Notes: generated by a model not told the origin, from the letters alone. Shown: positions 1-7,334, counted from the first letter of the stretch. The stretch is DNA of 12,408 nucleotides from Tannerellaceae bacterium (GCA_031267205.1 JAIRZN010000114.1:1-12408), one strand, 5' to 3'. Program-made: numbers and translations.

Positions 1-219
1 TACTCGGCGGCCGTCGAAGCTGCAATATCAATCTCCATAGATGGAAAAGACGAAACAGGCCTACTAAAAATCCCCACCACAAAAAGTCCCCATCAATGGA
101 ACCGCATAAATAACATAAGCCGTATAACCCTGCAGAAAGGTTCCCATATCCTAACCCTAAACACTAAGGAAAAAGGCCTGATGAACTATATGTGGTTATC
201 ATTCGCCAAACAAAACTGA
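1..219 (+). CDS. C-terminal fragment of a secreted protein with a CBM6-like carbohydrate-binding domain (5' truncated)
   Basis: Frame 1 is open from the window edge to a TGA at 217-219 and gives 72 residues. The pattern is that of the last strands of a CBM6-type beta-sandwich: an alternating AAISISIDGKD strand, an IP..T segment, a conserved Trp followed by an I..I..ITLQKGSH stretch, and a closing NYMWLSF. In this family such tails bind polysaccharide and usually sit at the C-terminus of a secreted glycoside hydrolase or esterase; the catalytic part would lie upstream of the window and cannot be identified here. The link to glycan breakdown agrees with the GH3 and CE1 genes further along. The fragment assignment rests on pattern recognition of a short stretch, so the fold is likely but the specificity is unknown. 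The stop codon abuts the 42-bp repeat array. Confidence 0.6.
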   Translation, partial: YSAAVEAAISISIDGKDETGLLKIPTTKSPHQWNRINNISRITLQKGSHILTLNTKEKGLMNYMWLSFAKQN

Positions 220-739
220 CGGAGCCAAACTACAAAAAAACCACCATCCCCAATACCAAGCCGGCGCACGATTACAAAAAACACGTTGTTCAACTAATCA
301 AGCAGGCGCACGGTTATTAGAAACATATTATTCAACTAATATTTATAGCGTGCTATTATTAGAAACATAATGTTTAAACAATACGGATGACGTTCGGTTA
401 TTAGAAACATACTATTCAAACAATCTTGTAAAAGTGCAATTATTAAAAACATATTATTCGAATAACCACGCCGTAGTATGATTGTTATAAATGTATTATT
501 CAAAGGATATAAATTGCGTTCGGTTATTAAAAATATATTATTCAAATAATCACTCAGGAGTGCGATTACAGAAAACATATTATTCAAATAATTACGCAGT
601 GACACGATCATTAGAAACATATTATTCATGCAATTATTCCATGACACGATCATTAGAAACATATTATTCAGGCAATTGCGCGGGTGTATGGTTATCAAAA
701 AACTATTATGCTGCATATTCGGGCGGTGTGCGGCTATAA
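218..739. repeat. Degenerate tandem array of 42-bp units, about 12 copies
   Basis: Units start at 218, 260, 302, 344, 386, 428, 470, 512, 554, 596, 638, 680 and 722 (last partial). The spacing is exactly 42 bp with no insertion or deletion. Each unit has a variable 12-nt block and an AT-rich core close to TTAGAAACATATTATTCAA. Units 9 and 10 (596-679) match at 36 of 42 positions and share a 29-nt identical run; the edge units (218-301, 680-739) are the most diverged. Read on the + strand in the frame starting at 218, each unit is 14 codons, consensus x-G-V-R-L-L-E-T-Y-Y-S-N-N-x, but stops interrupt at 368-370, 479-481, 488-490 and 737-739. The minus strand is open over 336-878 with the same 14-residue period but no recognisable domain. 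Function unknown; this fills most of the gene-free stretch 220-902. Confidence 0.9.
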
Positions 740-743
740 TATT

Positions 744-860
744 ATGGATGAAGTGCATATGTTGGTTGATATTGTTTTTTGGATTGCCTTTGTTTTTATT
801 GGTTCGAAGGTGTTGTTTTTTAGGAAAATATACTTTAACTTTACGTACGTAAATAACTAA
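744..860 (+). CDS. Possible 38-residue single-span membrane peptide
   Basis: An ATG at 744 opens 38 codons ending in TAA at 858-860. After a short acidic start (MDEVHM) the peptide runs through one hydrophobic stretch, about residues 7-26, rich in Leu, Val, Ile and Phe and followed by Arg-Lys, which would fit a single membrane span with a positive flank. No family is recognised, and there is no clear ribosome binding site upstream. The region is T-rich on this strand, and T-rich DNA tends to encode hydrophobic residues by chance, so this may be only leader sequence of the GH3 gene. It lies between the repeat array and the GH3 start codon. Confidence 0.2.
   Translation: MDEVHMLVDIVFWIAFVFIGSKVLFFRKIYFNFTYVNN
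762..792 (+). promoter_or_regulatory. Weak candidate promoter for the GH3 gene
   Basis: TTG (762-764), a 20-bp gap and TGCCTTTG (785-792) resemble the Bacteroides -33/-7 pair with one mismatch in the -7 box (TG instead of TA). Transcription would start near 800 and give a leader of about 100 nt carrying the palindrome at 840-853. An alternative weaker -7 is TACTTTAA at 831-838, which lacks a good -33 partner. Neither is decisive. Confidence 0.22.
840..853. promoter_or_regulatory. 14-bp perfect palindrome upstream of the GH3 gene (possible operator)
   Basis: TTTACGTACGTAAA reads the same on both strands and sits 49 bp before the GH3 ATG at 903. Symmetric sites of this size in a leader are typical of operators for dimeric regulators. 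No regulator gene is visible in the window, so the role is inferred from symmetry and position only. Confidence 0.35.
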
Positions 861-902
861 TATATGAGTAGAAATCATTACTAATCTTTAATAATAACGA
901 AA

Positions 903-3146
903 ATGAAATTCAGAGTATTTCTCCCGATTTTGTTTGCGGGAATGTTCCTTATGTCTTGTATTGGCGGGAACAACGAGAGGGTGTCGAAGTTGGTCGCTAA
1001 TGACGCCCGTATAGATGAGATCATTGCCGGCATGACACTTGAGGAAAAGGTAGCTATGCTGCACGGCAAGTATATGTTTACTTCGGAAGGGGTGCCTCGC
1101 CTGGGTATTCCTGATATGGTATATGCCGACGGGCCGTTCGGTATACGCGAGGAGATGGAGGCGCATTCGTGGAACTCGCTTGGGCTGAGCAATGACTCGT
1201 CGACATTCTTCCCTACCGGCTCTGCGCTGGCGGCTACGTGGAGTGAAGAACTGGCCTACGCCTACGGGACGGGGATGGCGCGTGAGGCGCGACTCAGGGG
1301 CAAGGATATGATACTCGGCCCTGCTATAAACATACAACGCATACCTACGGGCGGGAGGACTTACGAGTACTTCAGCGAAGATCCATGGCTTAGCGCGAGG
1401 CTCTCGGTTGGGTACACCTTGGGCGTGCAGGACAATGGGGTGGCCGTGTGCCTGAAACACTTCGCCCTCAATAACCAGGAGCTTAACCGCGGCAGGGTAG
1501 ACGTCATTGTCGGTCAGCGGGCGATGCGCGAGATTTACCTACCGCCCTTTGAAGCGGCCGTCAAGGAAGGCGATGCTTATGGAGTAATGGCTGCATATAA
1601 TAAGGTGGGCGGCTTCTGGTGCTCCGAGAACGATCTGCTTCAGAACGTCATCCTCCGTGATGAGTGGGGCTTCAAAGGGCTTATCATTTCCGACTGGGGA
1701 GGGACGCACAGCACGGTCAACGCCGCTCTTTACGGCCTCGATGTCGAGATGCCGGGCAGCCGCTTCTTCGGACAGGCCCTTCTTGATACTATAAATGCCG
1801 GCGCCGTGCCCGTCGAGATAATCGACAAGAAGGTAAAAAATATACTGCGCGTGCGCCTGGCCATCGACCCGATACCACAGGAAGAAGCCAACGCCGTCAT
1901 GACCGCCAAGCCCGAACAGGCTGCGATAGCCTACGACATAGCGGCCAAATCTATTGTACTGCTGAAGAATGAAGGCGCGCTACTGCCGCTCGACTTGAAC
2001 AATCATCCTAAAATAGCTGTCATCGGCGAGAATGCCGTCCGCACAATGGCGCTCGGCGGCGTCGGCGCGGGTGTTAAGGCTTATAACGAAATTACTCCCT
2101 TAGCCGGCTTGCAGTCAAGGCTTGGAGATAAGGCGGATCTCGTATACGCACAGGGCTACCGCGGGTATACCAAGCAGGAACGCGAGAACTGGGCCAACCG
2201 TCCGTCGCCATACCGCGATGCCGACACGGAGCTTTTGAATGAGGCGGTTAACGTAGCTAAGGATGCCGACATAGTGCTGTTCATCGGCGGGGATAACCGC
2301 GAGGTTCAGACCGAGGGCAGCGACCGCTCCGCCATCACGCTTCCCTCCGGGCAAGACCAGTTGATCGAAGCTATTTCGGCAGTAAACAACAAGATAGTAT
2401 CCGTGTTCGTCACCGGCGGCCCACTCGACCTCCGCGTGGCCGAGCGCTGTTCGCCTGCTATGCTAATATCCTGGTTCAACGGTTCGGAGGCCGGTCATGC
2501 GCTTGCAGACGTGTTGCTGGGCAAGGTATCCCCTTCGGGAAAGCTCCCCTTCACCTTCCCCGTGAAACTTGAGGACTCTCCCGCTTATGCACTCGGCACT
2601 TACCCGCAGGATCCGCCGCCCTTTAACAGAGGCGACGTGTTTGTAGACTTGGTGCAGAACAGAGCGTCGGCAGCAGTCGACGATGAGCGCAACAGGGCGT
2701 ATTATTCCGAGGAACTACTTGTAGGCTACCGTTGGTTCGACACCCGCGACGTTGCCCCACTCTACCCCTTCGGGCACGGGCTTTCGTACTCCGACTTTGA
2801 ATATGCAGGCCTCGACGCCTCGAAGGAGAAGTATAAGCCGGGCGACGATGTCAGCGTTACCTTCGAGATCAAGAACAACGGCAGTACGGAAGCCGACGAG
2901 GTAGTGCAGCTCTACGTCAACAGGATAGGAGCGACAGTCGAGTGGCCCGCCAAGGAGTTGAAGGCCTTCCAACGCCTGACGCTCAAGGCCGGCGAAAGCC
3001 GTAAGGTAACGCTCGCCTTCCCCGTCAGCCTTCTACGTTACTGGGACGAAGCAACTAACGGCTGGTCGTTGGAAAGCACGGACATCGACATACTCGTCGG
3101 CTCCTCGTCGAGGGACATAAGGCTCACGAAGAGGATAAAAATATAA
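903..3146 (+). CDS. Glycoside hydrolase family 3 lipoprotein, beta-glucosidase/beta-xylosidase type (BglX-like)
   Basis: The 747-residue product has the usual length of BglX-type GH3 enzymes. Residues 1-19 form a lipoprotein signal with lipobox L-M-S-C and lipidated Cys19, so the enzyme should be membrane-anchored and act in the periplasm or at the surface. The N-terminal barrel carries substrate-contacting K185-H186 (CLKHFALNNQE) and the nucleophile Asp264 in ISDWGG. The second alpha/beta domain contains EGSDR, with Glu471 the likely acid/base by analogy with related GH3 enzymes, and WFNGSEAG. A fibronectin-III-like domain at about 645-735 (EVVQLYVN, KELKAFQRL, LKAGESRKV) completes the family order. 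GH3 enzymes release terminal beta-linked sugars from oligosaccharides; whether glucose or xylose is preferred cannot be read from the sequence. The start at 903 fits the signal peptide. The next gene starts 76 bp downstream. Confidence 0.93.
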   Translation: MKFRVFLPILFAGMFLMSCIGGNNERVSKLVANDARIDEIIAGMTLEEKVAMLHGKYMFTSEGVPRLGIPDMVYADGPFGIREEMEAHSWNSLGLSNDSSTFFPTGSALAATWSEELAYAYGTGMAREARLRGKDMILGPAINIQRIPTGGRTYEYFSEDPWLSARLSVGYTLGVQDNGVAVCLKHFALNNQELNRGRVDVIVGQRAMREIYLPPFEAAVKEGDAYGVMAAYNKVGGFWCSENDLLQNVILRDEWGFKGLIISDWGGTHSTVNAALYGLDVEMPGSRFFGQALLDTINAGAVPVEIIDKKVKNILRVRLAIDPIPQEEANAVMTAKPEQAAIAYDIAAKSIVLLKNEGALLPLDLNNHPKIAVIGENAVRTMALGGVGAGVKAYNEITPLAGLQSRLGDKADLVYAQGYRGYTKQERENWANRPSPYRDADTELLNEAVNVAKDADIVLFIGGDNREVQTEGSDRSAITLPSGQDQLIEAISAVNNKIVSVFVTGGPLDLRVAERCSPAMLISWFNGSEAGHALADVLLGKVSPSGKLPFTFPVKLEDSPAYALGTYPQDPPPFNRGDVFVDLVQNRASAAVDDERNRAYYSEELLVGYRWFDTRDVAPLYPFGHGLSYSDFEYAGLDASKEKYKPGDDVSVTFEIKNNGSTEADEVVQLYVNRIGATVEWPAKELKAFQRLTLKAGESRKVTLAFPVSLLRYWDEATNGWSLESTDIDILVGSSSRDIRLTKRIKI

Positions 3147-3215
3147 CTACATTCCACGTTTATATACGCAGACCGGTTTTTTTACGTTAAATAAACAGGT
3201 TGGAACAATATAAAT

Positions 3216-3220
3216 AAGGA
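3216..3220 (+). promoter_or_regulatory. AAGGA ribosome-binding-site-like sequence that bears on the receptor start codon
   Basis: AAGGA lies 2 nt before the ATG at 3223 and 8 nt before an in-frame ATG at 3229. The usual spacing favours 3229, which would give a product two residues shorter with an equally good signal peptide. Bacteroidota depend weakly on such sites, so the point stays open. Confidence 0.4.
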
Positions 3221-3222
3221 AG

Positions 3223-5631
3223 ATGAAGATGAATCGCGTTTTGGCGGCGGCGCTGCTTGTATTGAGTAGCTTGGCTGAAGTTTCGGGACAGATAAGGATA
3301 ACCGGCTATGTTCACGACGGCGACGGCAATCCGCTGGAGTTAGTCGTAGTACAAGTCAGGAACACCATGTCGGGAACGATAACCGACGACAAGGGATACT
3401 ATGCTCTCTCGGCAGCCCCAGCCGATTCGCTCACATTATTATACACATGCCTCGGCTACAACAAGGCCGAGCGCATCGTCCCGTCAGCCCGTCAGGACAT
3501 ACGCCTGAATGTACAAATGAACGTCACGTCTATATCGCTCGGCGAAATATCAGTAACGGCAGCGCGCCGCCAGGTTAACTCGATGGAATATGTAGATGCT
3601 GACAAGGTAAGGCTTATACCCGATCCGTCGGGAGGCAGCATAGAGAGCTTGGTCGTCACATACGCAGGCGTCTCCTCGTCTAACGAACTAAGCTCCCAGT
3701 ACTCGGTGCGCGGCGGGAGTTATGATGAAAACATCGTTTACGTCAACGGGCTGGAGGTTTTCCGCCCGTTACTTATACGTTCCGGTCAGCAGGAGGGATT
3801 GAGTTTTGTCAACCCCGACCTTACGCAATCGGTCGGGTTTGCCGCCGGTGGGTTTGAAGCGCGCTACGGCGACAAGATGAGTTCCGTGCTCGACATAACA
3901 TACAAAAAACCGAAAGCCTTAGAAGGGTCTGTCGCCGCGAGCCTTCTCGGAGCGAATGCCTACGTAGGAAGCTCATCGGGAAAGTTCACCCAAGTGACAG
4001 GCCTGCGGTACAAGACTTCACGCTCCCTTTTGGGCACCTTGGACACGAGAGCCGAGTATGACCCCGTATTCATAGACATGCAGACGTACATGACCTATGC
4101 CATTGCCCCCGGATGGGAGGTCAATTTCCTCGGGAACATAGCGTCTAACAAATTCCGCTTTGTGCCGCACAACCGGACGACTTCCTTTGGAACAGAGAAT
4201 AATATAATGAACCTCGACGTCAGCTTCGCGGGGCAAGAAAAGGATAACTTCAGCACCCTCTTCGGAGCCGTTACTATAAAATACAATCCCAGCGCGTCCG
4301 TCGAGACAGGTTTGCAGTTCTCAGCCTTCAACAGCAGCGAGGAGGAAAGCTACGATATTACAGGCTCCTATCTCATAGGACAAACGGACGAGGCAGGCTC
4401 CGCAAGCGCAGGCGTACCGATAGAGCTGGGCCTCTATCATGAACATGCGCGCAACCGCCTGAGCGCCGGCATCATCAACGCGGGCCACTACGGCTCTGTG
4501 CGATCCGGCGGCAATAGTTTGCAGTGGGGAGCAACGTTTCAAGCAGAACGTGTAAGCGACAGGATCAACGAATGGGAGATGCGCGACTCGGCCGGGTACT
4601 CGCTCCCGCACCGCGAGGACGGCGTATACGTCGTCTCCAACCTCTACTCGAACAACAGCGTTAGCGGCGCAAGGCTGTCGGCCTACGTGCAGGACGTATT
4701 CAAGTTTCGGTCGCGGCAAGGACTGTTTACCCTAACAGCCGGCGTCAGAGGAAGCTACTGGACGTATAACAATGAGTTCATATTCAGCCCCCGCGCATCG
4801 GTAGGATTTATACCCAACTTTAACCAAAACCTCACCTTCCGCCTCGCCTCCGGCATCTATTACCAACCACCCTTCTATAAGGAACTCCGTCGCACAGGTC
4901 AGGATGCGGCAGGCAATAATATAATCGAGCTCAATAAGGATCTGCTTTCGCAACGCTCGTTCCACCTCATCGCCGGCGGCGATTATGCGTTTAAGGTATA
5001 CGACCGCAACTTCAAGGTGAGCGCCGAATTGTACTACAAGAACCTTGACAGGCTCAACCCGTACACTGTCGACAACGTAAAAATACGCTACTATGGCGAG
5101 AACTGCGCTACGGGATATGCAGCAGGCATAGACATGAAGTTCTTCGGAGAGTTTGTACCCGGCACAGACTCCTGGTTCAGCCTCTCGCTCATGAAAGCCG
5201 AACAGGTAATACGCGGCCAAACGAAGGCTCCGCTACCGAACAATCCGGGATACAGCATGTCCCTGTTCTTCCAGGACTACTTCCCAGGCTATGACCGCAT
5301 ACAACTCAATCTACGCGGAATATTGTCCGGGAGGTTACCGGTGACCGCTCCGGGTCGCGGGTACGAGAGCGGTTACTACGAGACGACGCCGTACCGGAGG
5401 GTAGACATAGGTATGTCATACAGGCTGACCGGCGCGCCGGGGTCGGTCATGAGTCGCGGCATACTGCGCGAGCTGAAGAACGTGTGGATAGGTCTTGACG
5501 TATTCAACCTGTTCGATATACCCAACGCCGGCTCCTACTTCTGGATTACCGACGTTCACGACAGGCAGTTCGCCGTACCTAACTATCTTACCGGCCGGCA
5601 GTTTAACCTGCGGTTGATTGCCGAGTTCTGA
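3223..5631 (+). CDS. Orphan TonB-dependent outer-membrane receptor with N-terminal carboxypeptidase-regulatory-like domain
   Basis: This 802-residue protein is an outer-membrane TonB-dependent transporter. Residues 1-22 are a signal peptide, probably cut before Gln23. Residues about 24-105 form a carboxypeptidase-D-regulatory-like beta-sandwich (ITGYVHDGDGNPL, TDDKGYYAL), as in SusC-type receptors. A plug domain follows at about 115-230, with SVRGGSYDENIVYVNGLEVF split across its middle and FEARYGDKMSSVLDI (R214-Y215-G216-D217) at its end. The remainder is a beta-barrel rich in alternating aromatic residues, ending in a terminal Phe. At 802 residues it is shorter than typical glycan SusC proteins (about 1,000), and no SusD gene lies beside it, so the substrate could be something other than a glycan. 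It sits 30 bp ahead of nnr, suggesting co-transcription. The start may be the ATG at 3229. Confidence 0.9.
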   Translation: MKMNRVLAAALLVLSSLAEVSGQIRITGYVHDGDGNPLELVVVQVRNTMSGTITDDKGYYALSAAPADSLTLLYTCLGYNKAERIVPSARQDIRLNVQMNVTSISLGEISVTAARRQVNSMEYVDADKVRLIPDPSGGSIESLVVTYAGVSSSNELSSQYSVRGGSYDENIVYVNGLEVFRPLLIRSGQQEGLSFVNPDLTQSVGFAAGGFEARYGDKMSSVLDITYKKPKALEGSVAASLLGANAYVGSSSGKFTQVTGLRYKTSRSLLGTLDTRAEYDPVFIDMQTYMTYAIAPGWEVNFLGNIASNKFRFVPHNRTTSFGTENNIMNLDVSFAGQEKDNFSTLFGAVTIKYNPSASVETGLQFSAFNSSEEESYDITGSYLIGQTDEAGSASAGVPIELGLYHEHARNRLSAGIINAGHYGSVRSGGNSLQWGATFQAERVSDRINEWEMRDSAGYSLPHREDGVYVVSNLYSNNSVSGARLSAYVQDVFKFRSRQGLFTLTAGVRGSYWTYNNEFIFSPRASVGFIPNFNQNLTFRLASGIYYQPPFYKELRRTGQDAAGNNIIELNKDLLSQRSFHLIAGGDYAFKVYDRNFKVSAELYYKNLDRLNPYTVDNVKIRYYGENCATGYAAGIDMKFFGEFVPGTDSWFSLSLMKAEQVIRGQTKAPLPNNPGYSMSLFFQDYFPGYDRIQLNLRGILSGRLPVTAPGRGYESGYYETTPYRRVDIGMSYRLTGAPGSVMSRGILRELKNVWIGLDVFNLFDIPNAGSYFWITDVHDRQFAVPNYLTGRQFNLRLIAEF

Positions 5632-5661
5632 GTTATCCAAGCGATTAAATACAGCAATAAT

Positions 5662-7194
5662 ATGAAGAAGATATTTACTTCCGGGCAGGTAAAAAAGCTC
5701 GACCTGTACACGATAGAACATGAGCCGGTGTCGGCGGAGGACCTTGTGGAGCGGGCAGCCGGCGTCTTCGCCTGCGAGTTTGCGCGACGTTATGGGAAAC
5801 AATACCGCGTAGTCGTTTTCGCCGGACAGGGTAACAACGGAGCCGACGCTCTGGCAGTGGCCAGGTTGCTGGCGGAGGAACATACTTTCCCCCACGTGGA
5901 AACGTACTTGTTCAATCCCCCGTCAGGAAAACTCTCCGAGGTATGCGCGCGCAACAGGCAGCGGCTCAGGATGTCCGGAGCAGTATTCACTGAAGTAAGC
6001 GCACATTTCTCGCCGCCTCCGCTTGGGGAGCGCGACGTAGTCGTAGACGGACTCTTCGGCTCCGGCCTTAGCCGTCCGCTGACGGGAGGCTTCGCAGGCG
6101 TCGTAGGCTATATCAACCGGTCGGGAGCTACGATCGTGTCAATTGATTTGCCGTCGGGATTGTTCTGCGAAGATAACCGGCAGAATACTCCCGACACTAT
6201 CATACGCGCCAAGTTGACGCTCACATTCGGTTCGCCGAAAGTAGCCTTCTTTTTGTCCGAGAACGAAGCCTTTGCCGGCGAATGGAAGACGCTCGACATC
6301 GGCCTGCATCCCCAAGTCGTCGCCGACACGCAGACTCCGTACTACTTAGTAGACGAAGCCGATGCCGCCGAGGCCATACGTCCGCGCAGCAAGTTCGCCC
6401 ACAAAGGGATGTACGGCCATGCGTTGCTCGTCGCCGGCAGTCGCGGGAAGATGGGAGCCGCCCTGCTTGCAGCCAAAGCCTGCCTTCGAGCGGGAGCCGG
6501 ACTGTTGACAGTACATCTGCCCTCGTGCGGCGAGACTATTCTTCAGGTCGCTTTTCCCGAAGCGATGCTCAGCCTCGACGCGGATGACGTGTGCGTGACC
6601 TCGTTGCCGGACGACCTGTCGCCGTATACAGCCATAGGCATCGGCCCCGGACTCGGACGCAGGCCCGAACCGGCTGTTATATTGAAGACGCTGCTCGCCG
6701 AAGCCACCCGTCCGCTCGTCATAGACGCCGACGCCCTCAACATCATAGCTGCGAACAAAGAAGATATGCTCCCCCTCATACCGCCGTACACAATACTGAC
6801 TCCGCATGTCAAAGAATTTGAACGCTTGGCCGGAGAATGCGACAGTTCGTATGAACGACTGATGAAAGCGCAGGCCTTTGCAGTCGAACACCAACTTATC
6901 ATCGTGCTAAAGGGCGCCTGTACAGCCACCTGTACGCCCGAAGGGAATATCTTTTTCAACAATACAGGCAACCCCGGCATGGCGACAGCCGGAAGCGGCG
7001 ACGTGTTGACAGGCCTCATACTCGGACTGCTCGCCTCAGGGCATCCTCCGGTAGAAGCTGCCACCTGCGGAGCGTTGCTGCACGGCCTGGCAGGCGACAT
7101 AGCCCTCGCTTACCTGTCGGAAGAAAGCCTGACGGCCGGCGATATAGTCGAAAAAATAGGCAAGGCCTTCCGCCAGACACGTATGGAGGACTAA
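5662..7194 (+). CDS. nnr: Bifunctional NAD(P)H-hydrate repair enzyme (epimerase + ADP-dependent dehydratase)
   Basis: The 510-residue protein has the complete two-domain Nnr (YjeF) layout. The N-terminal epimerase domain (about 1-215) interconverts R and S forms of damaged NAD(P)H hydrates; visible motifs are GQGNNGADAL (56-64), VVDGLFGSGL with Asp129, and SIDLPSGL with Asp162. The C-terminal ribokinase-like domain (about 225-505) dehydrates S-NAD(P)HX using ADP; it shows HKGMYGHALLVAGSRGKMG, GIGPGLGR, VIDADALN, TPHVKEFERL, VLKGA and NPGMATAGSGDVLTG, with Asp447 in the GSGD motif as the expected catalytic residue. The epimerase glycine motif is NNGADA instead of the common NNGGDG or NNGGDA, a small departure. 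This is cytosolic metabolite-repair housekeeping. It follows the receptor gene by 30 bp, so it may share that transcript; no separate promoter is evident in the gap. Confidence 0.95.
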   Translation: MKKIFTSGQVKKLDLYTIEHEPVSAEDLVERAAGVFACEFARRYGKQYRVVVFAGQGNNGADALAVARLLAEEHTFPHVETYLFNPPSGKLSEVCARNRQRLRMSGAVFTEVSAHFSPPPLGERDVVVDGLFGSGLSRPLTGGFAGVVGYINRSGATIVSIDLPSGLFCEDNRQNTPDTIIRAKLTLTFGSPKVAFFLSENEAFAGEWKTLDIGLHPQVVADTQTPYYLVDEADAAEAIRPRSKFAHKGMYGHALLVAGSRGKMGAALLAAKACLRAGAGLLTVHLPSCGETILQVAFPEAMLSLDADDVCVTSLPDDLSPYTAIGIGPGLGRRPEPAVILKTLLAEATRPLVIDADALNIIAANKEDMLPLIPPYTILTPHVKEFERLAGECDSSYERLMKAQAFAVEHQLIIVLKGACTATCTPEGNIFFNNTGNPGMATAGSGDVLTGLILGLLASGHPPVEAATCGALLHGLAGDIALAYLSEESLTAGDIVEKIGKAFRQTRMED

Positions 7195-7261
7195 AAGGCC
7201 CCGTCGCAATCACATACAGACAAAGACAGTAAATCCAAGCAGCTTCCGAAAAGCCGGGGAG

Positions 7262-7283
7262 CGCTACGTTTACGCTACGTTTA
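7262..7283. repeat. Exact 11-bp tandem duplication upstream of the lon promoter
   Basis: CGCTACGTTTA occurs twice head to tail (7262-7272 and 7273-7283) in the 213-bp gap between nnr and lon, about 50 bp before the lon -33 box. The 11-bp spacing is close to one helical turn, so two bound protein subunits would face the same side. It could be a regulator site or a chance duplication. Confidence 0.6.
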
Positions 7284-7334
7284 TTTTGAGGAAAAGACGC
7301 CTGCATGCGCTTTAGAGTGATCGGGCGACAGGGC

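Noticed and set aside
260..721. CRISPR array
   Set aside because: The regularly spaced cores look CRISPR-like at first, but the repeats are degenerate, the variable block is only about 12-20 nt, the unit is 42 bp in total, and no cas gene is in the window.
491..739. 82-residue plus-strand protein over the repeat array
   Set aside because: It starts just after two stops within the same repeat frame and merely translates units 6-12. Substitutions in the core show no codon-position bias. Described under the repeat instead.
336..878. 180-residue minus-strand protein over the repeat array
   Set aside because: It has no recognisable domain, signal or ribosome binding site, and its periodic NNMFLI pattern is simply the reverse reading of the 42-bp repeats. 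I treat the open frame as a by-product of the repeat.
888..1460. Minus-strand frames opposite the GH3, lon and nnr genes
   Set aside because: Several long open frames lie antisense to strongly supported genes. They have no family features and reflect codon use of the real genes.
3160..3196. Terminator or promoter between the GH3 gene and the receptor gene
   Set aside because: A T-run (near 3177-3183) has no adjacent hairpin, and no TAnnTTTG box is present, so neither call is supported. Co-transcription of the two genes remains possible.
7242..7262. Terminator after nnr
   Set aside because: A six-pair stem with a wobble and a nine-base loop can be drawn, but no T-run follows directly; the next T-rich stretch is about 20 bases away.
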